Below are positions 39,820 through 48,600 of a DNA stretch of 64,000 bases, in pieces. The first letter of the stretch is position 1. The number at the start of each line of letters is the position of its first letter. Source of the stretch: Actinomycetales bacterium (GTDB taxonomy: Bacteria > Actinomycetota > Actinomycetes > Actinomycetales > Dermatophilaceae). The stretch is taken from NCBI GenBank assembly GCA_016710645.1, contig JADJVI010000055.1:1-64000 (forward strand). Reading direction: 5' to 3'. The position numbers were made by a program, and so were the translations under genes. The notes beneath the pieces are model-generated. The model searched no databases and was not told where the DNA came from. It was given only the letters and a program-made list of their open reading frames with translations.

Positions 39820-40733
39820 GCCCGGTCCTCCTTCGTGAGGTCACTGGCCGGGGAGGCCGGGGCCGTCGGCGCAGTCGGAGGCGTCTCGTGGTCGTGGGCG
39901 TGTGCCTCGGCCACCAACTCCTCCTCGTCCTCGTCGGGTTGGCCGATGTAGGCCTCGATCACCCGGTGGTCGGACTGCACCTCGTGCGGGCTGCCTTCGA
40001 TGAGAGTCTCGCCCCGCACCAGACAGTGCACCCGGTCACACAGGCTGAAAATGAACCGCATGTCGTGCTCGATGACGACGACCGCCAGACCCTTGTCGCG
40101 GATCCGGAAGATGAGGTCCTTGGCCTGCTCGGTTTCCTTGGGGTTCATGCCGGCCGTCGGCTCGTCCAAGAGGATGAGCTTCGGGTCGGTCGCCAAGGCC
40201 CGGGCGATCTCCAGGCGGCGCTGGTCACCGTAGGGCAGGTTGCGGGCGAGGTGCTCGCTGGTGTGCCCCAGTCCGACGAAGTCGAGCAACTCCTGGGCGA
40301 TCCGACGCGACTCGGCCTCTTCCCGGTGGTACTTCGGGCCGCGGATGATGGAGGTGAACGCCAGGGCATTGGTGCGGCAGTAGCGCCCCACCATGACGTT
40401 CTCCAGCGCGGTCATGTTGCCGAAGAGCCGGATGTTCTGGAAGGTGCGGGCCATGCCGGCCTTGACCACGGCCCGCGGCTTGGGCGGCAGGACGGCACCT
40501 TGGAACTTCACCTCGCCCTCGGTGGGCTTGTACATCCCGGTGAGGCAGTTGAAGAACGTCGTCTTCCCCGCGCCGTTGGGGCCGATGAGCCCCATGATCT
40601 CGCCCTCACGCACGGTGAGATTGACGTTGTTGACGGCGGTGAGGCCACCGAAGCGCATGACGACGCCGCTGGCTTCCAGCACGGGGGCGCCGAACTTCGG
40701 CGGAGCCGGTTGCTGCAGGGTTTGGGTGCTCAT
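39816..40733 (-). CDS. livG: Branched-chain amino acid ABC transporter ATPase LivG
   Basis: Second ATPase of the importer, 305 residues, about 45 longer than typical LivG. Walker A GPNGAGKTTFFN, the family insert ARTFQNIRLFGNMTALENVM, signature LPYGDQRRLEIARALATDPK, Walker B LILLDEPTAGMNPKE, and VVIEHDMRFIFSLCDRVHCL. The extra C-terminal 40 residues are acidic and Pro/Ala-rich (DEDEEELVAEAHAHDHETPP), probably disordered. Overlaps livM and livF by 4 bases each, so livHMGF is translationally coupled. Confidence 0.95.
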   Translation of the reverse strand: MSTQTLQQPAPPKFGAPVLEASGVVMRFGGLTAVNNVNLTVREGEIMGLIGPNGAGKTTFFNCLTGMYKPTEGEVKFQGAVLPPKPRAVVKAGMARTFQNIRLFGNMTALENVMVGRYCRTNALAFTSIIRGPKYHREEAESRRIAQELLDFVGLGHTSEHLARNLPYGDQRRLEIARALATDPKLILLDEPTAGMNPKETEQAKDLIFRIRDKGLAVVVIEHDMRFIFSLCDRVHCLVRGETLIEGSPHEVQSDHRVIEAYIGQPDEDEEELVAEAHAHDHETPPTAPTAPASPASDLTKEDRA

Positions 40734-42460
40734 GCCTTGGCCTCCGCGGTGTCGGGATCGGCAGCGATTTCCAAGTGGACTTCCTCGACGCGATCAGCCA
40801 GTTCCTGGTCGTCGGCGTGGAACTCCAACGCCCGGCGGCGGCTGGGCACGAGCCCCTCGGGGCGGAAGCGCATCATGACGACGAGCAGCAGACCGAAGAT
40901 GAGCAACCGGTAGTCGGCGACGAACCGCAGCTTTTCGGGCAGCAGCTTGAGCACGGTCGCGCCGACGAGCACGCCGGCGACCGAGCCCATACCACCGAGA
41001 ACGATGGCCGCCAGGAGGAAGGCCGACTCCAGGAAGATGTACTGGTCGGGTGTGACCGAGACATCCTGGTGGGCCTTGATGGTGCCGGCCATCCCGGCGA
41101 GGAAGGCGCCACCGGCGAAGGCGAACAGCTTGAGCCCGAAGGTGTTCACCCCCATGGCCTCGGCTGCCTTCTCGTCCTCGCGGATGGCGACCCACCCGCG
41201 ACCGATGCGGCTGTTGTTGAGCCGGGTGAACACCAGGATGATGAACCCCGCCACGATGAGCATGAGGAAGTAGTAGTTGGCGAACCGGCCCAGCGGGATG
41301 CCCAGCACGGTGTGGGTGTCGCCGAAGTTGAACGCCCCGAATTCAAGATCGGGGATGCCGGGTATGCCGTTGGGCCCGTTGGTCAGGCGCGGCCCGTTGT
41401 TGCCGTCAAGATTGTTGACGGTCAAGCGGAAGATCTCACCGAAGGCCAGCGTGACGATGGCCAGGTAGTCACCGGACACCCGCAGCGTGGGGGAGCCGAT
41501 GATGAGGCCGAGGATCGAGCTGACGATGGCGCCGATGATGACGACGACGATGAATGGAGGCTTCCACCCGATGTGGGCGAAGGCCGAGTGCGACATCATC
41601 GCCGAGACATAGGCACCGGCTCCGAGGAAGGCGATGTAGCCGAGGTCGAGCAGACCGGCGAGGCCGACGACGATGTTCAGGCCAAGGGCCGTCGTCGCAA
41701 AGATGAGCACCTGGGTCGCGATCGACATGTTGGCGTCCGACCCGTTCTGGGTGAACGGGAAGAGGAACGCTACGGCCAGGGCACCCATCATGAGCACCTG
41801 ACGGTGCCGCGCGGCGATGACGCTGATCCACGAGAAGAGGCCACCGCGAGCGAGGGCGGCCACGACGCCGCCGAGGAAGACCAGGAACAGGCAGAAGACG
41901 GTGCCGTCCTCCTGACCCAGGGCATAGGCCGCGCCGAACAGGATGATCGCCATCATCACGACGATGACGAGGATCTCGACCCAGCCGGGCAGCCGCACGG
42001 TGATGGGGTCCACGAGCGGGTCGGAGGCCATCTGCCACGAGCCCGCGAGCATGAGGGCAGCGCCGACGATCCCGACGAACAGTCCCGGGTTGGCGTTGGC
42101 CAGACCGGGGGCCTGCAGGGCGATGACGATGGCGACCAGGACCATGAAGGCGACTGCCGTGGCACTCAGGGCCTTGAGGGCCTTGGCGCTGTCCAGCAAG
42201 GTATCCATGCTCGGCATCCGGCCGCTGCGCAGCACGAGGAAGAAGATCGCCAGCACCGCGACGATGATCATGAGGATCTGCAGGCCGCCAGGGAAGGCGT
42301 CGATGCTGAGGTCGCCTAGCAGAGCCGGAACGTAGCACCAGGACAAGAAGGCGCTGGCGATGAGCAGCACGGCGCCGGCGAGAGCAAGCCACCACTGCGG
42401 GCTGGGCCGCGGGTTGTTGACGGATGTCTTGGTCCGCGGGACGGCGGGGGAGGTGGTCAT
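40730..42460 (-). CDS. livM: Branched-chain amino acid ABC transporter permease LivM, N-terminally extended
   Basis: Permease subunit, 576 residues. The C-terminal 330 residues are a standard LivM (TALGLNIVVGLAGLLDLGYI, SPTLRVSGDYLAIVTLAFGE, GRGWVAIREDEKAAEAMGVN, KLFAFAGGAFLAGMAGTIKA, VLGGMGSVAGVLVGATVLKL). The first 220 or so add about six hydrophobic segments (WWLALAGAVLLIASAFLSWC, IVAVLAIFFLVLRS, VAFMVLVAIVIALQA, LFVGIVGAALMLAGSW, VMMAIILFGAAYALG) absent from ordinary 300-350-residue LivM. Start ATG 42460 overlaps the livH stop. The reading frame remains open further upstream through livH in another frame, which is coincidental. Confidence 0.92.
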   Translation of the reverse strand: MTTSPAVPRTKTSVNNPRPSPQWWLALAGAVLLIASAFLSWCYVPALLGDLSIDAFPGGLQILMIIVAVLAIFFLVLRSGRMPSMDTLLDSAKALKALSATAVAFMVLVAIVIALQAPGLANANPGLFVGIVGAALMLAGSWQMASDPLVDPITVRLPGWVEILVIVVMMAIILFGAAYALGQEDGTVFCLFLVFLGGVVAALARGGLFSWISVIAARHRQVLMMGALAVAFLFPFTQNGSDANMSIATQVLIFATTALGLNIVVGLAGLLDLGYIAFLGAGAYVSAMMSHSAFAHIGWKPPFIVVVIIGAIVSSILGLIIGSPTLRVSGDYLAIVTLAFGEIFRLTVNNLDGNNGPRLTNGPNGIPGIPDLEFGAFNFGDTHTVLGIPLGRFANYYFLMLIVAGFIILVFTRLNNSRIGRGWVAIREDEKAAEAMGVNTFGLKLFAFAGGAFLAGMAGTIKAHQDVSVTPDQYIFLESAFLLAAIVLGGMGSVAGVLVGATVLKLLPEKLRFVADYRLLIFGLLLVVMMRFRPEGLVPSRRRALEFHADDQELADRVEEVHLEIAADPDTAEAKA

Positions 42461-43380
42461 GCGCGGTCCACCACCCGAGCGCCGAGCAGGCCCTGGGGAC
42501 GGAAGACCAGGACGATGATGAGCAGCGCGAAGGCCCAGACGTCCTTCCATGGCGACCCACCGAAGGTGCCGGGGATGAACTGCACGGCCATCGCTTCGAC
42601 CACTCCGAGGACGAGCCCGCCGAGCACCGCGCCCATGATGTTGCCGATCCCGCCGAGCACCGCGGCGGTGAACGCCTTGAGGCCGGCGAGGAAGCCCATG
42701 AAGAAGTCGATGTTGTTGTTCTGCAACCCCTGCGCGACACCGGCGACACCCGCCAGTGCAGCACCGAGGGCGAAGGCCACCGCGATGATCCGGTCGACGT
42801 TGATGCCCATGAGGCGCGCAGTGTCCTTGTCCTGCGACACGGCGAGCATGCCGCGGCCCAGCTTGGTGCGGTTGATGAAGTACCACAGCAAGGCGGCGCA
42901 CACGATGAGCGACCCGATGGTGAAGATGGCCGAGCGGCGCACGGTGAGCGGCCCGAGCTGGAGGGCTGCGCCGGTGACGATGTCGATCCGGGGGAACGGC
43001 ATGGCGCTCTTGGCCCCCGGGTAGAACAACCGGATGGCCTCCTGCAGGAAGACCGAGATGCCGATGGCCGTGATGAGCGGGGCCAGACGTGGGGCATGCC
43101 GGAGGGGCCGGTAGGCGACTCGCTCCATGAGCACGGCCACGACGACTGACGCCGCGACAGCCCCGATGATCATGACCGGCAGGACCCACAGACTCGTCTG
43201 GCCCTGGAAGAGGACCGTCCATGTTGCGAGCGCCCCGAATGCGCCGATCATGAACACCTCGCCGTGGGCGAAGTTGATGATCTGGACGATCCCGTAGACG
43301 ACGGTGTAGCCGACGGCAATGAGGGCGTACAGCGATCCGAGAGTCAAGCCGTTGAGCAACTGCTGGAAGAACAGGTCCAT
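42457..43380 (-). CDS. livH: Branched-chain amino acid ABC transporter permease LivH
   Basis: Permease subunit, 307 residues from ATG 43380, chosen because a strong GGAGGT (plus-strand 43385-43390) lies at ideal distance; an in-frame GTG at 43386 overlaps that site. Family blocks: LLNGLTLGSLYALIAVGYTV, IINFAHGEVFMIGAFGALAT, PLITAIGISVFLQEAIRLFY, GRGMLAVSQDKDTARLMGIN, AGLKAFTAAVLGGIGNIMGA. Eight or so helices. Forms the channel with LivM. Confidence 0.95.
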   Translation of the reverse strand: MDLFFQQLLNGLTLGSLYALIAVGYTVVYGIVQIINFAHGEVFMIGAFGALATWTVLFQGQTSLWVLPVMIIGAVAASVVVAVLMERVAYRPLRHAPRLAPLITAIGISVFLQEAIRLFYPGAKSAMPFPRIDIVTGAALQLGPLTVRRSAIFTIGSLIVCAALLWYFINRTKLGRGMLAVSQDKDTARLMGINVDRIIAVAFALGAALAGVAGVAQGLQNNNIDFFMGFLAGLKAFTAAVLGGIGNIMGAVLGGLVLGVVEAMAVQFIPGTFGGSPWKDVWAFALLIIVLVFRPQGLLGARVVDRA

Positions 43381-43472
43381 GGTCACCTCCGTGCAGGTGA
43401 GTAGGGTCCGGGCCCGTTGCGGAGAGCTCCGTCAACCGGCCCGGCTGGAGAAGGCTGGGGTGAGTGTGACAG

Positions 43473-43507
43473 CACGCAGGGGTGGGCGTGAAGCCCACCC
43501 CTGCGTG
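43473..43507. terminator. Strong hairpin between livK and livH
   Basis: Perfect 15-base arms, CACGCAGGGGTGGGC (43473-43487) and GCCCACCCCTGCGTG (43493-43507), with a GTGAA loop, 14 bases after the livK stop (minus strand). Such intercistronic hairpins usually protect or partly terminate the upstream message so the binding protein is made in excess over the permeases. Confidence 0.75.
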
Positions 43508-43520
43508 TCGTGTAAGCGAT

Positions 43521-44732
43521 TTACTTGAAGGTGTCCGTCTTCGCGGGGATCCACTTGCCGGCGTCCACCTTGTAGACCGTGAGGATCTTGGAGGTGGTGT
43601 CACCGAACTCGTCGAAGGCGACCTTGCCGGTCACGCCGTCGAACGAGACCTTGCCCAGCGCGGTGAGCTCGGCGTCGCGAGCGGACTTGACGTCCTTGGC
43701 GTCCTTGAGCGCCGACTTGGCGGCCTCGATGATGGCCTTGGCAGCGTCGTAGCCGTAGCCGCCGTAGGCGGAGGCGTCTTCCTTGTAGCCGGCAGCCTTG
43801 TACTCGTTGAGGAACTTCTTGCCAGCGTCGGTGCTGTCGGTGGGAGCGCCGACCGAGGTGGCCATGTCACCGGTCGCGGTGGCGCCGGCCAGCTCGATGA
43901 ACTTCGGGTCGAAGATGCCGTCGCCACCCATGAGCGGGACGGTGAGGCCCTGGGCCTTCATCTGCTGCGACAGCGGACCAGCGGTCGGGTACTCGCCGCC
44001 GTAGTAGATCGCGCCAGGAGCGGACGGCTTGATCTTGGAGATGACGGTCGCGAAGTCCTTGTCGTTCTCACCGACGGTCTCGGCGGCAACGATCTCGCCG
44101 CCACCCTTCTTGAACTCGACCGTGAAGGCGTCGACCAGACCCTGACCGTAGGTCTTCTTGTCGTGGATCGTCGCGACCTTCTTGATGCCCTGGCCGAGGA
44201 GGTACTGAGCCGCGAACGGGCCCTGGACCGCGTCGGTGGTGCAGGTGCGGAAGTAGTTGTTGTACGGCCGCTTCTTGTTCGCCGCGTCGGCGCCCTGGGT
44301 CAGCGACGGGTTGGTGTTGGCCGGCGAGACCTGGGCGATCTTGGCGGCCGCCAGGACCGGCATGGTCTGCTGGGCGACCGAGGAGTTGAGCGTGCCGACA
44401 ACACCGATGACGGCGTCGTCCGAGGAGATCTTGGTGGCGGCGTTCTTGCCGACCTCGGCCTTGGCCTCGTCGTCGAGGGCGTAGAGCTCGAACTTCCAGC
44501 CGGCGACGGCGCCCGAGTCGTTGGCCTGCTTGATGGCCAGGTCGACCGAGTTCTTGATGCCCAGGCCCATGGCCGAGAGGCCACCGGACAGCGGGGCGAT
44601 GACGCCGATCTTGGCAACCTTGGTGGCCGCGCCCGACGACGAGCTCGTGCTCTCGCTGCGGCTGCCGCAGGCCGAGAGAGCAAGGGCCGCGACCGCGAGC
44701 GGCACGCCCAAGCGAATGATGGAACGCTGCAC
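43521..44732 (-). CDS. livK: Branched-chain amino acid ABC transporter substrate-binding lipoprotein LivK
   Basis: Periplasmic-binding-protein type I lipoprotein, 403 residues. GTG 44732 follows AGGAGG on the minus strand. Signal peptide MQRSIIRLGVPLAVAALALS ends in lipobox LSAC with a Ser-rich linker. The mature part shows KIGVIAPLSGGLSAMGLGIK, DAVIGVVGTLNSSVAQQTMP, NNYFRTCTTDAVQGPFAAQY, KKVATIHDKKTYGQGLVDAF and APGAIYYGGEYPTAGPLSQQ, all typical of LivK/LivJ. The longer upstream reading to 45302 has no homology and runs antisense to the Rieske gene. First gene of the livKHMGF operon. Confidence 0.95.
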   Translation of the reverse strand: MQRSIIRLGVPLAVAALALSACGSRSESTSSSSGAATKVAKIGVIAPLSGGLSAMGLGIKNSVDLAIKQANDSGAVAGWKFELYALDDEAKAEVGKNAATKISSDDAVIGVVGTLNSSVAQQTMPVLAAAKIAQVSPANTNPSLTQGADAANKKRPYNNYFRTCTTDAVQGPFAAQYLLGQGIKKVATIHDKKTYGQGLVDAFTVEFKKGGGEIVAAETVGENDKDFATVISKIKPSAPGAIYYGGEYPTAGPLSQQMKAQGLTVPLMGGDGIFDPKFIELAGATATGDMATSVGAPTDSTDAGKKFLNEYKAAGYKEDASAYGGYGYDAAKAIIEAAKSALKDAKDVKSARDAELTALGKVSFDGVTGKVAFDEFGDTTSKILTVYKVDAGKWIPAKTDTFK

Positions 44733-45000
44733 AGTTCCTCCTGTGATTCTTTCTATCCGGCGCATCTTCCGGACGCCCGCGACGTCCGCGTAGCTAGGGC
44801 GAAAGAGTACGGGAAGACTCGGCCGGTTCCGAGATCCCGGCCAGGTTGTTCCCGTGTCGTTATGGCGGTACCTGTCGCAGGGGCATGAATTCCCTGTGAA
44901 TCCACCGTCTGCGCGGAGGTTCTCCGGGCAACTCGGACGAGTTGCGGGCATCCTGCACCTAGGCAGGTCCCGCTCACACGCACCCTCTGGAGGTTCCCTC

Positions 45001-45423
45001 ATGCCCGCACCGATCGACCGGCGCACCATTCTCAACGCCGCCGGAGTAGCCGGGATCGCCTCGGTGGCCGGGCTCTCCGCGTGTTCGTCCGGGTCCTCGT
45101 CATCCAGCACCGGCGCGGCCGGCAACGCCACCGCAGCAGGCGGCGCGGTGTCGGTCGCCAAGGCCGACGTCCCGGTCGGAGGCGGCAAGATCGTCGGCAA
45201 GGTCGTCGTCACCCAGCCGGTGGCTGGCACCTTCAAGGCGTTCAGTTCGACCTGCACCCACGAGGGCTGCGCGGTCTCGTCGGTCGCCGACAACAAGATC
45301 AAGTGCGCCTGTCACAACAGCTACTTCGACGCCTCGACCGGCGCGCCCGTCAGTGGTCCGGCCAAGACCGCCCTTCCCGCCAAGACCGCGACCGTCTCTG
45401 GGGACACGATCTCGGTGGCCTGA
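45001..45423 (+). CDS. Rieske [2Fe-2S] protein, Tat-exported lipoprotein
   Basis: Small Rieske ferredoxin-like protein, 140 residues. Twin-arginine signal with lipobox (DRRTILNAAGVAGIASVAGL, SAC at Cys28) then a Ser/Ala/Gly linker. Cluster ligands are in CTHEGC (Cys85, His87; Cys90 for the disulfide) and CACH (Cys102, Cys104, His105). It would sit on the outer face of the membrane as a one-electron carrier; no partner oxidoreductase is adjacent. Start ATG 45001 follows a good GGAGG. Divergent from livK and followed by four copies of the interspersed word. Confidence 0.9.
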   Translation: MPAPIDRRTILNAAGVAGIASVAGLSACSSGSSSSSTGAAGNATAAGGAVSVAKADVPVGGGKIVGKVVVTQPVAGTFKAFSSTCTHEGCAVSSVADNKIKCACHNSYFDASTGAPVSGPAKTALPAKTATVSGDTISVA

Positions 45424-45448
45424 GGTTCGCCTCCGCCAACGCCAGCCC

Positions 45449-45536
45449 GTATGCCGTGCGGCCGGGTGCCACACGGCATACCCGCGTCGCTCGGCGCGCC
45501 CAGGGGGCACACGGCATACCTGCCTTGGGTATGCCG
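45449..45536. repeat. Four GTATGCCG-word copies in two inverted pairs after the Rieske gene
   Basis: GTATGCCGTG (45449-45458) pairs with CACGGCATAC (45472-45481), 13-base loop. CGGCATACC (45512-45520) pairs with GGTATGCCG (45528-45536), 7-base loop. Both hairpins fall between the Rieske stop and uvrC and could serve as terminators; no U-run follows. Confidence 0.6.
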
Positions 45537-45555
45537 GGGTGTCGGCACCTGCTCG

Positions 45556-45561
45556 TAGAGT
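45556..45561 (+). promoter_or_regulatory. -10 box (TAGAGT) of leaderless uvrC
   Basis: TAGAGT ends six bases before GTG 45568, with no ribosome-binding site, matching the arrangement at uvrA and uvrB. Confidence 0.5.
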
Positions 45562-45567
45562 CCTGGT

Positions 45568-47583
45568 GTGGCCGACCCGTCCTCTTACCGACCCGCCCCG
45601 GGGCAGATCCCGATCGATCCGGGCGTCTATCGGTTCCGTGATGCCACGGGTCTGGTCATCTATGTCGGGAAGGCGAAGTCGCTGCGGCCGCGGCTGTCCT
45701 CCTACTTCCAGGACATCGCGGCCCTCCATCCCCGCACCGCGCGGATGGTGCGCACTGGCGCGAGCGTCGAGTGGACCGTCGTGGCCAACGAGGTCGAGGC
45801 GCTGCAACTGGAGTACTCCTGGATAAAGGAGTACGACCCGCGGTTCAACGTCCGCTATCGCGACGACAAGTCGTATCCCTTTCTCGCCGTGACCCTCGGC
45901 GACACCTTCCCGCGGGCTCAGGTCATGCGGGGGACCAAACGCAAGGGCACCCGCTACTTCGGGCCGTACTCGCACGCGTGGGCGATCCGCGAGACCCTCG
46001 ATCTGTTGCTGCGGGTCTTCCCGGTGCGTACCTGCAGCACGGGGGTGTTCAAGCGGGCCCAGCAGAGCGGCCGACCCTGCCTGCTCGGCTATATCGACAA
46101 GTGCTCGGCGCCGTGCGTCGGGCGGGTGACCGAGCAGGAGCATCGCGACATCGCTCTCGACTTCTGCGATTTCATGGCCGGCAATACGACCCGGTTCGTC
46201 CGGCGCACCGAGGCGGCGATGCGCGACGCGGCGGCCGAGTTGGAGTTCGAGCGGGCGGCCAAGCTTCGTGATGACCTGCAGGCCCTCTCCAAGGCGTTGG
46301 AGAAGAACGCTGTCGTGCTCGGAGATGCCACCGACGCCGACGTCTTTGCGCTGGTTCACGATGAGCTCGAGGCTGCGGTGCAGGTCTTCCATGTCCGGGG
46401 CGGACGGGTGCGTGGCCAGCGCGGTTGGGTCGTCGACCGTGAGCAGGAGGACGAAGCGGGCCTGGTCGAGCACCTGCTGCAACAGGTCTACGGTGACCAA
46501 CCTCCCGAATCGATCCCCAAGGAAGTGCTCGTCCCGGTGCTGCCGAGCGACCCGGACGGGATGGCGGCATGGCTCTCGACGCACCGCGGATCAGCGGTCC
46601 AGGTGCGGGTGCCGCAGCGCGGCGACAAGCGAGCGCTCATGGAGACGGTCCGTAAGAACGCCGAGCAGTCGCTGACGCGGCACAAGTTGACCCGGGCGGG
46701 TGACCTCACCGCGCGCAGCCTGGCCCTGGCCGAGTTGCAGGACGCGCTCGGGCTGGCCGAGGCGCCATTACGCATCGAGTGCTTCGACGTCAGCCACGTG
46801 CAGGGCACCCAGATGGTGGCCTCGATGGTCGTCTTCGAGGACGGGCTGGCCCGCACCTCGGAGTATCGGCGCTTCATCATCCGTGCCGACGCGGGGCCAG
46901 CGGGTGATGGTGCTCGGACGGACCCGGATGGGGCACCTGGCGCCGTCGACGACACCGCGGCCATGCGAGAGGTGCTCACCCGCCGGTTCCGTCGGCTGAT
47001 CCAGGCGACCACCCCTGGTGGTGCGGAGTCAGCGGAGGACCTCACAGGCTCGCCGATCGACCCCGCCACCGGCAAGGCGCGCAAGTTCGCCTATCCGCCC
47101 AACCTCGTCGTCGTCGACGGTGGACTGCCCCAGGTCAACGCCGCCGTCGCGGTGCTCGCCGACATGGGGATCCCCGATGTGCAAGTCGTCGGACTCGCCA
47201 AGCGGCTGGAAGAGGTGTGGCTCCCCGGCGACCCCTACCCGGTCGTTCTGCCCCGCTCCAGCGAGGGGCTCTACCTCCTGCAGCGGGTCCGCGACGAGGC
47301 CCACCGGTTCGCGATCACGTTCCACCGCAAGCGCCGGTCGGCGGCGATGACCGAGTCGGCGCTGGACGGCATACCGGGTCTGGGAGCGACCCGGAAGGCG
47401 GCCCTGCTAGCCCATTTCGGGTCGGTCCGGAAGCTGCGCGCCGCGACCAGTGAGCAGGTCCGCGAGGTGCCGGGGATCGGTCCTCGGCTTGCCGAGACCA
47501 TTCTCGCGACACTGCACGACACCCGGGGGTCGTCAGCGGCGCCGATGGCCGTTAACGTGACAACTGGAGAGGTCCTGGACTGA
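45568..47583 (+). CDS. uvrC: Excinuclease ABC subunit C
   Basis: Dual-incision endonuclease of nucleotide excision repair, 671 residues. N-terminal GIY-YIG nuclease (GVYRFRDATGLVIYVGKAKS) cuts 3' of the lesion; a UVR motif (EAAMRDAAAELEFERAAKLR) at about 213-245 binds UvrB; the RNase-H-like nuclease (IECFDVSHVQGTQMVASMVV, NLVVVDGGLPQVNAA, LYLLQRVRDEAHRFAITFHR) cuts 5'; the C-terminus has tandem helix-hairpin-helix motifs (LDGIPGLGATRKAALLAHFG, VREVPGIGPRLAETILATLH). A Gly/Asp-rich insert (about residues 447-465) is unusual but common in actinobacteria. First gene of the uvrC-rapZ-yvcK-whiA cluster. Confidence 0.97.
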   Translation: MADPSSYRPAPGQIPIDPGVYRFRDATGLVIYVGKAKSLRPRLSSYFQDIAALHPRTARMVRTGASVEWTVVANEVEALQLEYSWIKEYDPRFNVRYRDDKSYPFLAVTLGDTFPRAQVMRGTKRKGTRYFGPYSHAWAIRETLDLLLRVFPVRTCSTGVFKRAQQSGRPCLLGYIDKCSAPCVGRVTEQEHRDIALDFCDFMAGNTTRFVRRTEAAMRDAAAELEFERAAKLRDDLQALSKALEKNAVVLGDATDADVFALVHDELEAAVQVFHVRGGRVRGQRGWVVDREQEDEAGLVEHLLQQVYGDQPPESIPKEVLVPVLPSDPDGMAAWLSTHRGSAVQVRVPQRGDKRALMETVRKNAEQSLTRHKLTRAGDLTARSLALAELQDALGLAEAPLRIECFDVSHVQGTQMVASMVVFEDGLARTSEYRRFIIRADAGPAGDGARTDPDGAPGAVDDTAAMREVLTRRFRRLIQATTPGGAESAEDLTGSPIDPATGKARKFAYPPNLVVVDGGLPQVNAAVAVLADMGIPDVQVVGLAKRLEEVWLPGDPYPVVLPRSSEGLYLLQRVRDEAHRFAITFHRKRRSAAMTESALDGIPGLGATRKAALLAHFGSVRKLRAATSEQVREVPGIGPRLAETILATLHDTRGSSAAPMAVNVTTGEVLD

Positions 47584-47634
47584 CAGCGCTTCGGCGCGCA
47601 CGGGTTGAGAGCACGAGATACGGGAGGTATGCCG

Positions 47635-48594
47635 GTGAGCTCGGACGAGGGGGCGGCATCGCCCCAGGTCGCGGTGGACCCCACCCCGACGCTGGCGATG
47701 CGGGCCTTATCACGCTTGGAGGAGGAGCCGCCGCTTATCGTCATCACGGGTATGAGCGGGGCAGGTCGCTCGACGGCCGCGAAGGTGCTGGAAGACCTCG
47801 GGTGGTATGTCGTGGACAACCTGCCCACCCAATTGCTCAAGGCGCTGCAGGACCTGCGCAGTCACGGGCTCGCCGACAGCGCCACGCCGATGCGCCTGGC
47901 CGCCGTCATCGACGCCCGCGCCGGGCGGATGTCGGGCAGCCTGTCGCACACCCTGGGGGAGTTGCGAGCCGGTGGTGACCGGCCGGTCGTGGTCTTCCTC
48001 GATGCCACCGACGAGGCGTTGGTACGGCGCTTCGAAAGTGTGCGGCGACCCCATCCGCTCCAAGGGTCCGGGCGCCTCATGGACGCGATCGTCCGCGAGC
48101 GGACCCTGATGGCCGACCTGCGCGCCAGCGCGGACCTCATCATCGACACCTCAGGGTTCAACGTCCACCAGCTCGCCGCCAAGATCTCGTCCTTGCTGTC
48201 GGCGGCGGTCAGCTCACGGGTGCGGCTTGCGGTCGTGTCCTTCGGCTTCAAATACGGCGTTCCGCTGGATGCCGATTTCGTGCTCGACATGCGCTTCCTG
48301 CCCAACCCCTTCTGGGTGGAGTCACTGCGCGCGCAGAACGGCCGGGATGCGCCAGTGGCTGATTTCGTGCTGAGCCAGGCCGGGGCGCAGGAATTCCTCG
48401 ACCGAGTCGTGGCCATGCTCGAACCCGTGGTCGCCGGCTACCAGCGCGAGGGTCGACGCTATGCCACGGTGGCGATCGGCTGCACCGGCGGAAAGCACCG
48501 CTCGGTGGCCATGTCGGAGGCGCTGCTGCGCCGCCTGACTGCGGTCGACGGGGTCGATGCCTTGATTGTCCATCGCGACCTCGGGCGGGAGTAA
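47635..48594 (+). CDS. rapZ: RNase adapter RapZ/YvcJ-family nucleotide-binding protein
   Basis: P-loop protein of 319 residues. Walker A GMSGAGRST at residues 39-47, the DNLPTQLLKAL block, VVFLDATDEALVRRFESVRR, HPLQGSGRLMDAIVRERTLM, LAVVSFGFKYGVPLDADFVL with DMRFLPNPFWVESLR, and C-terminal GCTGGKHRSVAMSEALLRRL are hallmarks. In E. coli RapZ controls amino-sugar synthesis through sRNA decay; in Gram-positives YvcJ has a less clear role. GTG 47635 is preferred over ATG 47629 because the GGGAGG at 47622-47627 gives proper spacing only to the GTG. Six bases before yvcK. Confidence 0.93.
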   Translation: MSSDEGAASPQVAVDPTPTLAMRALSRLEEEPPLIVITGMSGAGRSTAAKVLEDLGWYVVDNLPTQLLKALQDLRSHGLADSATPMRLAAVIDARAGRMSGSLSHTLGELRAGGDRPVVVFLDATDEALVRRFESVRRPHPLQGSGRLMDAIVRERTLMADLRASADLIIDTSGFNVHQLAAKISSLLSAAVSSRVRLAVVSFGFKYGVPLDADFVLDMRFLPNPFWVESLRAQNGRDAPVADFVLSQAGAQEFLDRVVAMLEPVVAGYQREGRRYATVAIGCTGGKHRSVAMSEALLRRLTAVDGVDALIVHRDLGRE

Positions 48595-48600
48595 GGCTCG

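Noticed and set aside
40730..43603. LivM starting far upstream as a 957-residue fusion
   Set aside because: The extra sequence is an out-of-frame reading of livH; ATG 42460 at the livH stop is the natural start.
43521..45302. LivK starting at 45302
   Set aside because: The extension has no homology and runs antisense to the Rieske gene; GTG 44732 has a strong ribosome-binding site and a proper lipoprotein signal.
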